Positions 46,112-54,200 of a stretch of DNA of 54,641 nucleotides are shown in pieces. Position 1 is the stretch's first letter, and each line of letters starts with the position of its first letter. The notes beneath the pieces were generated by a model, which saw nothing but the letters and a program-made list of their open reading frames with translations, searched no databases and was not told where the DNA came from. This DNA comes from Bacillota bacterium (GTDB taxonomy: Bacteria > Bacillota > Clostridia > Saccharofermentanales > Fastidiosipilaceae), in NCBI GenBank assembly GCA_023420115.1, contig JAEZWR010000062.1, forward strand, positions 1 to 54,641. Reading direction: 5' to 3'. A program made the translations under genes and the position numbers.

Positions 46112-48549
46112 CAGATAAGAATAATCAAGTTGATAATACTAGTATTTCTGCAGTCGAAAAAGAGTTCCTTCCTATTTCGCAAAATGTAGACGAGAATAAA
46201 AATATAGTAGGCGAGCAAAAGGATTTTGAACTTGAGATACAAGAAGAATACCAGAAAATGATGGAACGTTTCTCTTATGCCTCTGATGATGACAAGGAGA
46301 AAATTAAGAAAGTATTTTTATTTGCCAAAGAAGCTCACCGCAATCAAAAAAGAGCAACGGGCGAGCCTTATATATTGCATCCATTAGCTGTTACTAAAAT
46401 TTTACTTGAGCTTAATCCAGATGTTGATGCAGTCGCAGCCGCGCTTTTACATGATACCGTTGAAGATACAGGTATAACCTTGTTTGAACTAAGAGATAAT
46501 TTTTCGTCTGAAGTTTCACAACTTGTCGATGGTGTGACGAAACTTGAGAAGATGAGCTACAGTAGTCGAGAAGAGCTTCAAGCAGAAAACTATCGAAAAA
46601 TGTTTCTTGCTATGGCTAAGGATATCAGAGTTGTGCTTATAAAATTGGCTGATAGACTTCACAATATGCGAACGATGAAGCATTTACCAAGATATAAGCA
46701 AGAAAAAATATCACAGGAAACTTTAGATATTTATGCACCTCTTGCTGAAAGACTTGGTGTGTATAGATGGAAGTGGGAACTGGGAGATCTCTGTTTGCGT
46801 TATCTTGATAGGAGTGCATATTACGAGCTTGTTGGTGCAATAAGTCAAAAAAGAACTGAGAGAGAGGCATATTTAAATCAGATAGTTTCGGAGATTACAA
46901 ATGCTCTGAGTAATCTAAATATACATGCAGAAGTGGAGGGTAGACCCAAGCATTTTTACAGTGTATATCGAAAAATGCGTGAAAAGAATAAATTACTAGA
47001 CCAAATATACGACCTTTTCGCCTGTAGAGTATTAGTTGAGACCGTAGGTGATTGCTATGCAGTCTTGGGGCAAGTCCACGAAATGTATAGACCTATGCCA
47101 GGTAGGTTTAAAGATTATATAGCTGTACCAAAGGCAAACCACTATCAATCGCTCCACACCACTGTCTTTGGACCTCAGGGATATCCTTTTGAGGTGCAGA
47201 TTCGTACGTTTGAAATGCACCAGACAGCAGAATTTGGTATTGCTGCCCATTGGAAATATAAACAAGGTATAACTGATCCTCAAAAGTCAGAAGCTATAGA
47301 TATTAATATGCAATGGCTCGATCAACTTTTGGAGTGGCAAAGAGATTTTAAAGACTCTGCGGCACAATATATAGCCGGCATTAAAGGTGGCTTAGAAAGT
47401 GACGAGGTTTTTGTATTTACACCTAGAGGGGATGTATATTCATTGCCAAAAGGTAGTGTGCCTATAGATCTTGCTTATGCAGTGCACTCAGGTTTAGGCA
47501 ATAGAATGTATGGAGCGAGGGTCAATGGCAACCAAGTTCCTCAAGATTATCAACTGGAGACTGGCGATATTGTTGAGATACTTACCTCTGACAAAGTGAA
47601 TGGTCCGTCATATGACTGGCTTAAGATTGTAAAAAGTCAAGCTGCGAGAAATAAAATAAATCATTGGTTTAAGAAAGAAAGGAAACAAGAGAATATACAG
47701 CGTGGCCTTGAAATGCTGGAAAAAGAAATAGGCCGTTCGGGTTTCACTAGTCTTCAGCTTATAAAGTCAGAATATATTAAACCAATACTAAAAAGATATT
47801 CACTTAGAACAGAAGATGATCTTTTTGCGGCAATTGGCAATGGAACAAGTGGACTCACTGCCGGAAGAATCGCACCTAAACTTCGTGATGGTTATCTGAA
47901 GAGTCTCAGTCAGGAAGAACGTGAAGAGTTAGGCTATTATTTTAATAATGCCGGTCAAATAGTTTACCGACCAGAAATAACAGAGATGCGTGAAAGTTTG
48001 CAAAACAGCAAAGAAGGGTCGGAGGTCAATTTAAGTAAAACCAGTATCAGTAATAGCAGTTCCAAAAATGATCTAGGTATTGAGGTCAAGGGAATTGATA
48101 ATTGCTTGATTCGTTTGTCGCGCTGCTGTAGTCCTATGCCAGGAGATCCAATAATTGGTTACATTACTGTCGGAAGAGGTGTGACAATACATAGACAAGA
48201 TTGTCCAAATATTAGGCATATTATGGAGAGTGCTGCCTCTAATCCCGAGGACGCAAAAAAAGCAGCTCGCCTGATAGAGACGATATGGAGTTTAGATCCC
48301 AAAAAGAATAAATCACACTACCAAGTTTCACTTAATATAACTGCTCATGATAGACGTAATCTTTTTGCTGATGTTTCTAATGCAATTTCAGAAGAAAGAG
48401 TGTCTATTATTTCCGGAAAATTTAATTCATTCAAGGATGTATCTGCGATGCTCACTATTACCGTCGAAGTTAATTCTCAAGAGCAATATAGCAGGCTTCT
48501 GGGAAGAATTAGAGCTATCCCGGATGTAATTGATGTTAAGCGTACATAA
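46108..48549 (+). CDS. relA: Bifunctional (p)ppGpp synthetase/hydrolase (Rel)
   Basis: Makes and degrades the stringent-response alarmone. 813 aa: HD hydrolase domain with HRNQKRATGEPYILHPLAV and HDTVED at 115-120, both intact; synthetase domain around 270-400 with GRFKDYIAVPKANHYQSLHT; TGS at about 430-490 (VFVFTPRGDVYSLPKGSVP); the conserved-cysteine segment RLSRCCSPMPGDPI; and a C-terminal ACT domain. The presence of both active sites marks a Rel-type bifunctional enzyme. Starts within the recJ stop (ATGA overlap) with AAGGAGG upstream, so the two are translationally coupled. Confidence 0.95.
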   Translation: MTDKNNQVDNTSISAVEKEFLPISQNVDENKNIVGEQKDFELEIQEEYQKMMERFSYASDDDKEKIKKVFLFAKEAHRNQKRATGEPYILHPLAVTKILLELNPDVDAVAAALLHDTVEDTGITLFELRDNFSSEVSQLVDGVTKLEKMSYSSREELQAENYRKMFLAMAKDIRVVLIKLADRLHNMRTMKHLPRYKQEKISQETLDIYAPLAERLGVYRWKWELGDLCLRYLDRSAYYELVGAISQKRTEREAYLNQIVSEITNALSNLNIHAEVEGRPKHFYSVYRKMREKNKLLDQIYDLFACRVLVETVGDCYAVLGQVHEMYRPMPGRFKDYIAVPKANHYQSLHTTVFGPQGYPFEVQIRTFEMHQTAEFGIAAHWKYKQGITDPQKSEAIDINMQWLDQLLEWQRDFKDSAAQYIAGIKGGLESDEVFVFTPRGDVYSLPKGSVPIDLAYAVHSGLGNRMYGARVNGNQVPQDYQLETGDIVEILTSDKVNGPSYDWLKIVKSQAARNKINHWFKKERKQENIQRGLEMLEKEIGRSGFTSLQLIKSEYIKPILKRYSLRTEDDLFAAIGNGTSGLTAGRIAPKLRDGYLKSLSQEEREELGYYFNNAGQIVYRPEITEMRESLQNSKEGSEVNLSKTSISNSSSKNDLGIEVKGIDNCLIRLSRCCSPMPGDPIIGYITVGRGVTIHRQDCPNIRHIMESAASNPEDAKKAARLIETIWSLDPKKNKSHYQVSLNITAHDRRNLFADVSNAISEERVSIISGKFNSFKDVSAMLTITVEVNSQEQYSRLLGRIRAIPDVIDVKRT

Positions 48550-48611
48550 TAGTGTATTTAGCTAGGTATAGTTCACGAGAGTGCTTTTTTAAAATATTTT
48601 AATGAAATTAC

Positions 48612-49544
48612 TTATATTATAGTGGCAATTAGTGGAATACTCACCATTGAACAAATTGTACTAATAGCCACAGCTGCAGAACTATACTCAATATCCGCTT
48701 CTATTTCTGTCGATATCATAACAACCATCGAAGCTACAGGCATGGCAAAAATCATTGTAATAATCGGAATTAAATCGGCATTAAGTGGGACAAATAGAAA
48801 TATAGCTCGTATTAAAAGCGGAAGAAGTAGAAGTCTAATTATCATCAAAGGATATAAAGATTTTATGCTAAATATTTCTTTTATCTTGTATTCAGCAAGG
48901 CTTGCACCAATTGCTATCATAGACAGTGGCATTGTTATACCGGATACAAAAGAGAGACTATTATCTATAATCGCAGGTATTTTAATTTGTCCAGCATAAA
49001 GAATAACAGCTAGAAGAGATGATATTAAGCCAGGGTTTAGAAGTTTCTTTAAGTCAATATTTTTAAATGAGGGCTTCTTATTTGGGTCTGTCATCAATAA
49101 GCGATCTTTCTCAAGCAAAAAGAAACCGTAGGTAAATAACAAAATATTAAATGGAAGTAGTAGTAAAGAAACATAAAATATACTATAGTCACCGTAAAAG
49201 GCCTGACACACAGGAATTGCCATAAAACTAGAATTAGAGAAAATGAGTATTGCCGAAGCTGTTCCCTGGCGATGTTTCTTTACCTTTAACAATTTGGATA
49301 TATAATAAGATATTGGAATTAAGCAGATATAAATCATGCTCCCAATGAAGATGAAGTAGTAGGCAGATGAGCCATTACTTGGTGAACTATTATTTATTGC
49401 ATGCAATATCAGCGCTGGACTGGTTACATATATAATCAATGAAGAGAAATTACGATTGGCGTGATGATTAATTATTCCTATTTTGCGTAGAAAATATCCT
49501 ACTAACATAGCGAATAGTAATTTAAGCATTGTTGATATGATCAT
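48612..49544 (-). CDS. AEC family transporter (auxin efflux carrier type)
   Basis: 310 aa with ten membrane helices in two halves of five, as in the AEC/BASS fold. Landmarks: LVGYFLRKIGIINHHANRNF, YVTSPALILHAI with the helix-breaking proline, SAILIFSNSSFMAIPVCQAF, and in the second half MPLSMIAIGASLAEYKI and FAMPVASMVVMIS. Bacterial relatives export malate or other small organic acids; the substrate here is unknown. GAGG precedes the ATG by about ten bases. It is the last chromosomal gene before the integrated element, whose integrase gene starts only about 140 bases away. Confidence 0.85.
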   Translation of the reverse strand: MIISTMLKLLFAMLVGYFLRKIGIINHHANRNFSSLIIYVTSPALILHAINNSSPSNGSSAYYFIFIGSMIYICLIPISYYISKLLKVKKHRQGTASAILIFSNSSFMAIPVCQAFYGDYSIFYVSLLLLPFNILLFTYGFFLLEKDRLLMTDPNKKPSFKNIDLKKLLNPGLISSLLAVILYAGQIKIPAIIDNSLSFVSGITMPLSMIAIGASLAEYKIKEIFSIKSLYPLMIIRLLLLPLLIRAIFLFVPLNADLIPIITMIFAMPVASMVVMISTEIEADIEYSSAAVAISTICSMVSIPLIATII

Positions 49545-49577
49545 ACTATATGAACCTCGTATATTGCATATTTAGAA

Positions 49578-49607
49578 TTTATAAGTGTTTGAATGTGGTA
49601 TTGTAAA
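49578..49607 (-). promoter_or_regulatory. Candidate promoter of the AEC transporter gene
   Basis: Leftward TTTACA (49607-49602) and TATAAA (49583-49578) with 18-base spacing. If correct, the element integrated just upstream of it and left the transporter's promoter intact. Confidence 0.45.
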
Positions 49608-49610
49608 CCT

Positions 49611-49682
49611 AAATACTCAAGGCTAGTAATTATACCGTTTAAATTCGGTTTGAACCCATTTTGAACCCACTTTTACAATTTG
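49611..49682. other. Probable left attachment region with paired direct repeats
   Basis: Between the AEC promoter and the integrase stop lies the likely attL. TTTGAACCCA occurs twice (49649-49658 and 49660-49669), an 11-base-spaced direct repeat such as integrases or excisionases bind. No tRNA end is present. The exact core cannot be set without the right end. Confidence 0.4.
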
Positions 49683-50831
49683 TTAATATGTCTGAAAAAT
49701 GCTATTTAGTTCATTCTTAAAGTTCTCAAGAGCAGTTAATTCTGCTCTTTTTTCTTCTTCTGTCAGCTCCAGCTCGTGAACATAAATAGCTTCTGTATTC
49801 ATATTTTTTGAGTGTCCATAATACTTTTTTAATTTGTCTAGTTCTAAATTACTATTCTTGTGTGTATGTGTGATATACGTATGTCTTAATTCGTGTGGAG
49901 TAAATACTTCGCCTATTATTTCAGTTGTTAATCTTGATATCTCGTTAGCTAAAGTATTACGTACAAATATATTTCCTTTTTTGTTTGGAAATAGGGGAGC
50001 AAGATCTTCTGAACTTAAAACACCTATTTTTTTCATTGCAATTCTATATTCTTCTATCGCTTTTTTAGCCACGGTAGGGAGTGGAATAACTCTTTCTCCG
50101 TGCTTCGTCTTTGTTGCAGTTCGCTTATCGAGTTTATTAATGCTTCCCCTGACATATATCACGCCGATAACATCATCATAATCACAGTTCCTTAATGCTA
50201 GAAATTCTCCAAGTCTTACACCTGTAGACAGCATAAAACGCAAAATATTAATATAAATATTGTCGGTGTCTATTCTCATAATTTCTTTTAATTGCTTTAC
50301 GGTCATTGACTTCTTTTGTTTTTTTCTATCTTCCGCGATTGATAAATCAAAATATCTTGGTACTTTATCATCAGATAAATATCCTTTCCCAGAACACCAT
50401 CTTAAGAATACAGTCATCATTGATACATATATCTGAAGTGTTGTCCTACTTCTTGTTTTGCTCAACTCGTTTATTTTTTCTATCAGATGAATTTTTTCTA
50501 ATTCTTGAATATGTAAATCTGAAATACTTGAAAAAATATAGGTAAGTCGCTGGATTTGTTGCATATGTGTAAATTCTTTGACTCTCTTTTTTGAATATTC
50601 AAAATATTCTTCTAAGCATTCAGATATTAGTTTGCTTTGTAGTCGATTGTCTTCTAATTCTTGAAGCCAAATTATTGCTTTTTCTCGTACTTCTTCTTTT
50701 GCTTTTTTGATTGATTTCTTAGATGAATAAAAAGCTTTTCTTTTTCCGTTCTTTTGAACTCTCAATCGCCAGCGATTTTGTTTTTCAATATACTCTGGCT
50801 CTGGAAACTGATATAATATAACTGTTCTCAA
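49683..50831 (-). CDS. int: Tyrosine-type site-specific integrase
   Basis: Phage/ICE integrase. Taking the TTG at 50831 gives 382 aa, beginning at the AP2-like arm-binding domain (YIEKQNRWRLRVQKNGKRKA). A core-binding SAM-like domain follows, then the catalytic domain. Numbering from the far ATG at 50945, the active-site residues are R244 (TGVRLGEFLAL), K281 (TKTKHGERVIPLP), H351 and R354 (TPHELRHTYIT), H378 (YYGH) and Y388 (EAIYVHEL). All are present, so the protein should be active. TTG 50831 has AGGGAGG five bases upstream, whereas the ATG at 50945 has no ribosome site and would add 38 lysine-rich residues. It points toward the attachment site, the usual arrangement. Confidence 0.85.
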   Translation of the reverse strand: MRTVILYQFPEPEYIEKQNRWRLRVQKNGKRKAFYSSKKSIKKAKEEVREKAIIWLQELEDNRLQSKLISECLEEYFEYSKKRVKEFTHMQQIQRLTYIFSSISDLHIQELEKIHLIEKINELSKTRSRTTLQIYVSMMTVFLRWCSGKGYLSDDKVPRYFDLSIAEDRKKQKKSMTVKQLKEIMRIDTDNIYINILRFMLSTGVRLGEFLALRNCDYDDVIGVIYVRGSINKLDKRTATKTKHGERVIPLPTVAKKAIEEYRIAMKKIGVLSSEDLAPLFPNKKGNIFVRNTLANEISRLTTEIIGEVFTPHELRHTYITHTHKNSNLELDKLKKYYGHSKNMNTEAIYVHELELTEEEKRAELTALENFKNELNSIFQTY

Positions 50832-51053
50832 GGAAACCTCCCTAAAATGTTTTTTTGAGACTTGTTTTTCATGTTTTTTTGTTTTCTCTTGAAAGGGGAG
50901 TGAGTGTGGTGGCTCACTCTTCTTTTTTATCTTTAATTTAAACATATGTTTATTTTTTAGTCTATATTTACAATTCTAGAATAAAAGTCTAAATTATTAT
51001 AAACGTTTGTTCGGTGCGGTAAAAAGGAATTGGACACGAACATCGAGGTGAAT

Positions 51054-51149
51054 ATGGATTATAAATTTGAAATTATCAGAATTGTAAGGAATATAAATAA
51101 TATGAGAACTCTAAAATTAATATTATTATTTATTCGTTCTCTTGTTTAA
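51054..51149 (+). CDS. Possible 31-aa small protein
   Basis: ATG 51054 with GAGGTG three to four bases upstream opens a frame of 31 codons (starting MDYKFEIIRIVRNINN), basic then hydrophobic, ending at 51149. It overlaps the 3' end of the convergent repressor gene by 20 bases. It may be a chance frame: the ribosome-site spacing is short and no homologue is recognised. An imperfect stem (GTTCGGTG/CACGAAC) lies just before it. Confidence 0.2.
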   Translation: MDYKFEIIRIVRNINNMRTLKLILLFIRSLV

Positions 51150-51519
51150 CATTGTTGTAATTTTCAATAATACGGATGGTTAGTTCTTCTAGCTTTTCCC
51201 ATTCAGTGGGTGAAAGTTTTAAAAGAGAGTTAATCAACCTTTTTTTATAACTATCTTCTTCATCTGATAATAAGCTACCCACGAGTGTTGTGAGTTCTTC
51301 ATCTAATGTCGAAGTCTTGAACATTTCGCCCTCGCCTGTTAATAGCCAATCTTTGTTAACTCCAAATTCTCTACAAATTAATTCTAATATTGCAGATACT
51401 GGAGTACGTACACCCCTTTCATATGAAGCGATTGTGCTACTACCTATATTTATTTTTTTTGCGAATTGTGCTTGAGAAAGTCCTAGTTCTTCTCGTAATA
51501 TTTTCAATCTTTCTTTCAT
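51130..51519 (-). CDS. XRE/cI-like transcriptional repressor of the element
   Basis: 129 aa. N-terminal lambda-repressor-type helix-turn-helix: LKILREELGLSQAQFAKKIN, then IGSSTIASYERGVRTP, at 4-40, followed by VNKDWLLTGEGEMF, a common ending of phage XRE domains. The C-terminal part is a short helical region rather than a LexA-type self-cleaving protease, so induction must work differently from lambda CI. AGAAAGGAGT precedes the ATG. It is divergent from the early genes and probably binds the operator region in between. Confidence 0.85.
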   Translation of the reverse strand: MKERLKILREELGLSQAQFAKKINIGSSTIASYERGVRTPVSAILELICREFGVNKDWLLTGEGEMFKTSTLDEELTTLVGSLLSDEEDSYKKRLINSLLKLSPTEWEKLEELTIRIIENYNNVKQENE

Positions 51520-51542
51520 AGTTACTCCTTTCTAATGTTTAT

Positions 51543-51571
51543 ATTATACACAAGCACTCGCACCGTATCAA
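51543..51571 (-). promoter_or_regulatory. Repressor promoter (leftward)
   Basis: TTGATA (51571-51566) and TATAAT (51548-51543) with an exact 17-base spacer, 24 bases before the repressor ATG. Confidence 0.7.
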
Positions 51572-51647
51572 TTGTAATAAAAATAATACATTAAATTTAC
51601 TCGCGTAGCGTTGACGACTGCACGCAAAGAGAGTAACATTACACTCG
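51556..51647. promoter_or_regulatory. Candidate operator repeats in the lysogeny switch region
   Basis: The pentamer ACTCG occurs three times in the same orientation at 51556-51560, 51599-51603 and 51643-51647, 43 and 44 bases apart. Flanks are partly similar (CGCACCG, CGCGTAGCG, CGTAGC). They lie between and over the two divergent promoters, which suits repressor or Cro binding. They are short, so chance is not excluded. Confidence 0.3.
51611..51639 (+). promoter_or_regulatory. Early rightward promoter
   Basis: TTGACG (51611-51616), 17-base spacer, TAACAT (51634-51639), about 60 bases before the first early gene. Confidence 0.55.
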
Positions 51648-51697
51648 TAGCAAGCAAAAGAGCTACCACAAGACCCAAACAGAAAGGAGTAACCGAA

Positions 51698-51871
51698 ATG
51701 AAGCGAAACAAAGAACAAGACTACAAACAAGACTTGAGAGTTATCGAAGCACTTTGTACCAATATAAAAAAGATGAATGCTTTTGATAAAGGCTTAATCT
51801 TGGGAGTAGTAGAAGCAAGCGTCAGGCCTATCCACGAGATAGGGAAGCAGAGACAAAAAGAAAGGAGTTAA
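51698..51871 (+). CDS. Small phage-type early protein (57 aa)
   Basis: Starts MKRNKEQDYKQDLRVIEALC with AGAAAGGAG about eight bases upstream. Mostly helical and charged, no known domain. A frame extending back to 51611 overlaps the promoter and lacks a site, so ATG 51698 is chosen. First gene of the rightward early operon. Confidence 0.6.
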   Translation: MKRNKEQDYKQDLRVIEALCTNIKKMNAFDKGLILGVVEASVRPIHEIGKQRQKERS

Positions 51872-51874
51872 ACA

Positions 51875-52315
51875 ATGTTAGACAAATTGAAAAATATCGA
51901 ATTTGTCAATTGCCAGAAATTCGAAGAACTATCTGAAATCGACCAAAAGCTAGCAGGATTTATTTTCAATCTCGGGGCGATTTATGCAAGGAGTGAAGAA
52001 GTAGAGCAAAGAGCAATGGAATTTGCTCAATATGTGAGTTATTCACCAAAGGCGACATACAAAACCCTAAGAAGATTATTAAGGACCAAAAAACTAAAAC
52101 TGGGTGATGTTGCTAGAAAATTACAAATAACACAGCCTACATTATCCAACTGGTTAACTAATGGCGAGTGGCAATATTCAGCAATGATTAAAGTTTTAGA
52201 AATGCTTGAACTTGATTATGTATATTTCTCCTGGATATTTCCCGAAGATAGATATACAGCAGATATGACGAGAGAAAGGTTTATACAGCAATGGCTACGG
52301 AAAACAAACAACTAA
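51875..52315 (+). CDS. Helix-turn-helix protein of the early operon (Cro-like)
   Basis: 146 aa. A helix-turn-helix lies at about 73-97: KKLKLGDVARKLQITQPTLS, then NWLTNGEWQYS. The N-terminal 70 residues are helical. It is likely the antagonist or second regulator of the element, by position and fold. AAAGGAG lies eight bases before the ATG. The stop overlaps the next gene by 25 bases. Confidence 0.7.
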   Translation: MLDKLKNIEFVNCQKFEELSEIDQKLAGFIFNLGAIYARSEEVEQRAMEFAQYVSYSPKATYKTLRRLLRTKKLKLGDVARKLQITQPTLSNWLTNGEWQYSAMIKVLEMLELDYVYFSWIFPEDRYTADMTRERFIQQWLRKTNN

Positions 52316-52539
52316 CAGCCGATGTTATAGCAGGTTTTTCAGACAAAGCAAGAGATACGCTGAATGTTCTAAAAGACAATTATGGCAAGATTACAGCTGA
52401 AGAATTTCCCGAGATATTCTATGAAGTAATGTTTGCTCAAGAGATACTGAATAACATTAGCGACATTGTAATGACTGAATATAGTAGGTTGGCTAAACAT
52501 GGAAAATTGCCGTGGAGAAAAAAGAAAAGGAGTAAATAA
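52291..52539 (+). CDS. Small early protein, 82 aa, unknown
   Basis: ATG 52291 lies within the end of the upstream gene. The product is helical, with a strongly basic end (KLPWRKKKRSK). There is no recognisable domain. It is a candidate distant relative of the three following small proteins, but the match is too weak to claim. AAAGG lies upstream inside the preceding gene. Confidence 0.55.
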   Translation: MATENKQLTADVIAGFSDKARDTLNVLKDNYGKITAEEFPEIFYEVMFAQEILNNISDIVMTEYSRLAKHGKLPWRKKKRSK

Positions 52540-52541
52540 AA

Positions 52542-52742
52542 ATGTTTGAACAATATGAGGTAATGTGGAGATTCTCGGATGCAGAAATACAAGCACGTAA
52601 ACGATTGGTAAAGGCGACAACAAGAAAAGAGTATCTTGACATATTGAAACAGTTAAAAATCGCTGCTTTATACTTGCAAGACTTAAGACATGAAGCAACC
52701 AAAGAATTTGGGAGACGATTCGGGAAGGAAGAAGATGTTTGA
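52542..52742 (+). CDS. Small tandem-family protein, copy 1 (66 aa)
   Basis: C-terminal half RKRLVKATTRKEYLDILKQL continues KIAALYLQDLRHEATKEFG and RRFG. The same layout (LLK/LVK, K-x-x-Y, ten hydrophobic-rich residues, EATKE, RRFG) recurs in the next gene and more weakly in the third. Helical, soluble and of unknown function. AAAAGGAGT is close upstream. Its last eight bases overlap the next start. Confidence 0.6.
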   Translation: MFEQYEVMWRFSDAEIQARKRLVKATTRKEYLDILKQLKIAALYLQDLRHEATKEFGRRFGKEEDV

Positions 52743-53016
52743 AATGGGAGACAGAATAGACGAAATGATTGATACTTTTGGGAGATGCGAAGAAGCAGAG
52801 CTAACAGACAAAATGGAATCACTTATAGTCACATATATTATTAACAAGGTTAAAACACAAAAATTATTAAAAAGTGCAAAAACAAAGAGAGAATATTTTA
52901 TGAATCTTCTGCGATTGAAAGCTATAGCTTTATCCCTGGAAGAATCAATACAAGAAGCAACTAAAGAGTGGGAGAGACGATTCGGAAACGGAGAAGAAAA
53001 TGGAAACGAACAATAA
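52735..53016 (+). CDS. Small tandem-family protein, copy 2 (93 aa)
   Basis: ATG 52735 has GGAAG upstream and overlaps the previous stop by eight bases; an in-frame ATG at 52690 would add 15 residues. Residues about 40-86 (QKLLKSAKTKREYFMNLLRL, then KAIALSLEESIQEATKEWER and RFGNG) align with copy 1. A longer N-terminus (MFEMGDRIDEMIDTFGRCEE) is unique to this copy. Unknown function. Confidence 0.6.
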   Translation: MFEMGDRIDEMIDTFGRCEEAELTDKMESLIVTYIINKVKTQKLLKSAKTKREYFMNLLRLKAIALSLEESIQEATKEWERRFGNGEENGNEQ

Positions 53017-53209
53017 AATACGCGAAATTATGCTCGCAGATGCTTTAAACAGAGTTAAAGCAAGAACATTGTTAAAAGATATAACGAAAAAGGACGATTA
53101 TTTTGAATTAGTTGAATTTTTAATAATGGCTCGTGACGGCTTAAGCATACTAATCAAACAAGCAAAAGATGGTTGGAGCGATGAAAGGGAGAAAAGAGAA
53201 AAGGAGTAA
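53000..53209 (+). CDS. Small tandem-family protein, copy 3 (69 aa)
   Basis: ATG 53000 is inside the end of copy 2, with CGGAG seven bases before. Residues 20-60 (ARTLLKDITKKDDYFELVEF, then LIMARDGLSILIKQAKDGWS) follow the same pattern as copies 1 and 2, with lower identity. Strongly charged C-terminus. Unknown function. Confidence 0.6.
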   Translation: METNNKIREIMLADALNRVKARTLLKDITKKDDYFELVEFLIMARDGLSILIKQAKDGWSDEREKREKE

Positions 53210-53215
53210 ATTAAA

Positions 53216-53878
53216 ATGGTAGATAAATCAGAATGTTTATATAAGTATCCTAACATTTTACATTACTTATTAGGTTATCCTGAAATAAATGAATTAATCT
53301 CACAAAATTTTGAAAAGTATACTAATTTTTTACAAGAAAGAATCTATATTGAGCTCTTGATAGATATCCTATTTGATGATGACGAAGGAACAAATCAAAA
53401 AATCAAAGATACAGGATTATTAGAAGTCCCTGCGAGCATAAGTCATCACGGAGCTTACAAAGGAGGACTTATGGAACATTCGTTAAACGTTACAGAAGCA
53501 CTACTCAGATTAACTCGCAATGAGGGTTTAAAGTGGAGTACTAACGAATCACCATTAGTAATAGGACTACTACACGATCTCTGTAAGACAGATGACTATA
53601 TCAAATGCTCTGAGAATGAAGAATGTCCGTATAAACATGGCTACAAACGTAATACCAAGCCTAAGTATAAAGGTCATGGTAGTAAATCTGCTCAAATGAT
53701 ACAAGACTTAGGTGTATATTTAACAAATGAAGAAGAAGCTTGTATTAGATATCACATGGGTGCTTTTACCAATAAGGAAGAATGGATTGATTACACAGCT
53801 GCTATTCACAACTATCCTAACGTTCTTTGGACACACCACGCAGATATGATTGCAGCTCATATAATGGAGGTAGAATAA
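53216..53878 (+). CDS. HD-domain phosphohydrolase-like protein
   Basis: 220 aa. HD-domain metal residues in order: H88 in GGLMEHSLNV, H120 and D121 in GLLHDLCKTD, H154 in YKGHGSKSA, H180 in RYHMGAF, and a final aspartate in WTHHADMIAAH (D210). Proteins of this type are frequent in phage and ICE early regions and are presumed nucleotide or nucleic-acid hydrolases, with no confirmed substrate. AAAAGGAG precedes the ATG. Its stop codon overlaps the next start (TAATG). Confidence 0.8.
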   Translation: MVDKSECLYKYPNILHYLLGYPEINELISQNFEKYTNFLQERIYIELLIDILFDDDEGTNQKIKDTGLLEVPASISHHGAYKGGLMEHSLNVTEALLRLTRNEGLKWSTNESPLVIGLLHDLCKTDDYIKCSENEECPYKHGYKRNTKPKYKGHGSKSAQMIQDLGVYLTNEEEACIRYHMGAFTNKEEWIDYTAAIHNYPNVLWTHHADMIAAHIMEVE

Positions 53879-54108
53879 TGTTTACCTCCTATCGCAGAGA
53901 ATTAATCGAAGATATAAATTACAAAGCTAAACGCAATGAAATTCTAAAAAAACAGTTAGCTAAAGAATTAAATAAAGTTAATCGAACCGCACTAGATTAT
54001 TATTCTGTTTGTGCCGTCAATACATTAGATCATATTGTCAATATAAGTCTTGAAATAGCTGAAAATAGCCAAGATATCTACGAAAAATCACAATTCTTAA
54101 TTGCTTAA
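53878..54108 (+). CDS. Small early protein, 76 aa, unknown
   Basis: Starts at ATG 53878, which shares a base with the HD gene stop; GGAGGT lies seven bases before, giving MFTSYRRELIEDINYKAKRN. Helical and basic, no known domain. Translationally coupled to the HD protein. Confidence 0.6.
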   Translation: MFTSYRRELIEDINYKAKRNEILKKQLAKELNKVNRTALDYYSVCAVNTLDHIVNISLEIAENSQDIYEKSQFLIA

Positions 54109-54142
54109 TTAATTTCATTTAACAACCTAATTTCAAAGAAAA

Positions 54143-54162
54143 ACATAGAAAAAAGTCTATGT
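54143..54162 (+). other. Stem-loop between early genes
   Basis: ACATAGA (54143-54149) pairs perfectly with TCTATGT (54156-54162) around six bases. The T-run after it is poor, so it may be a weak terminator or a processing site. Confidence 0.4.
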
Positions 54163-54200
54163 TCTATTAAGTGTACCTAAAAATAAAAAAGGAGGTAGAA

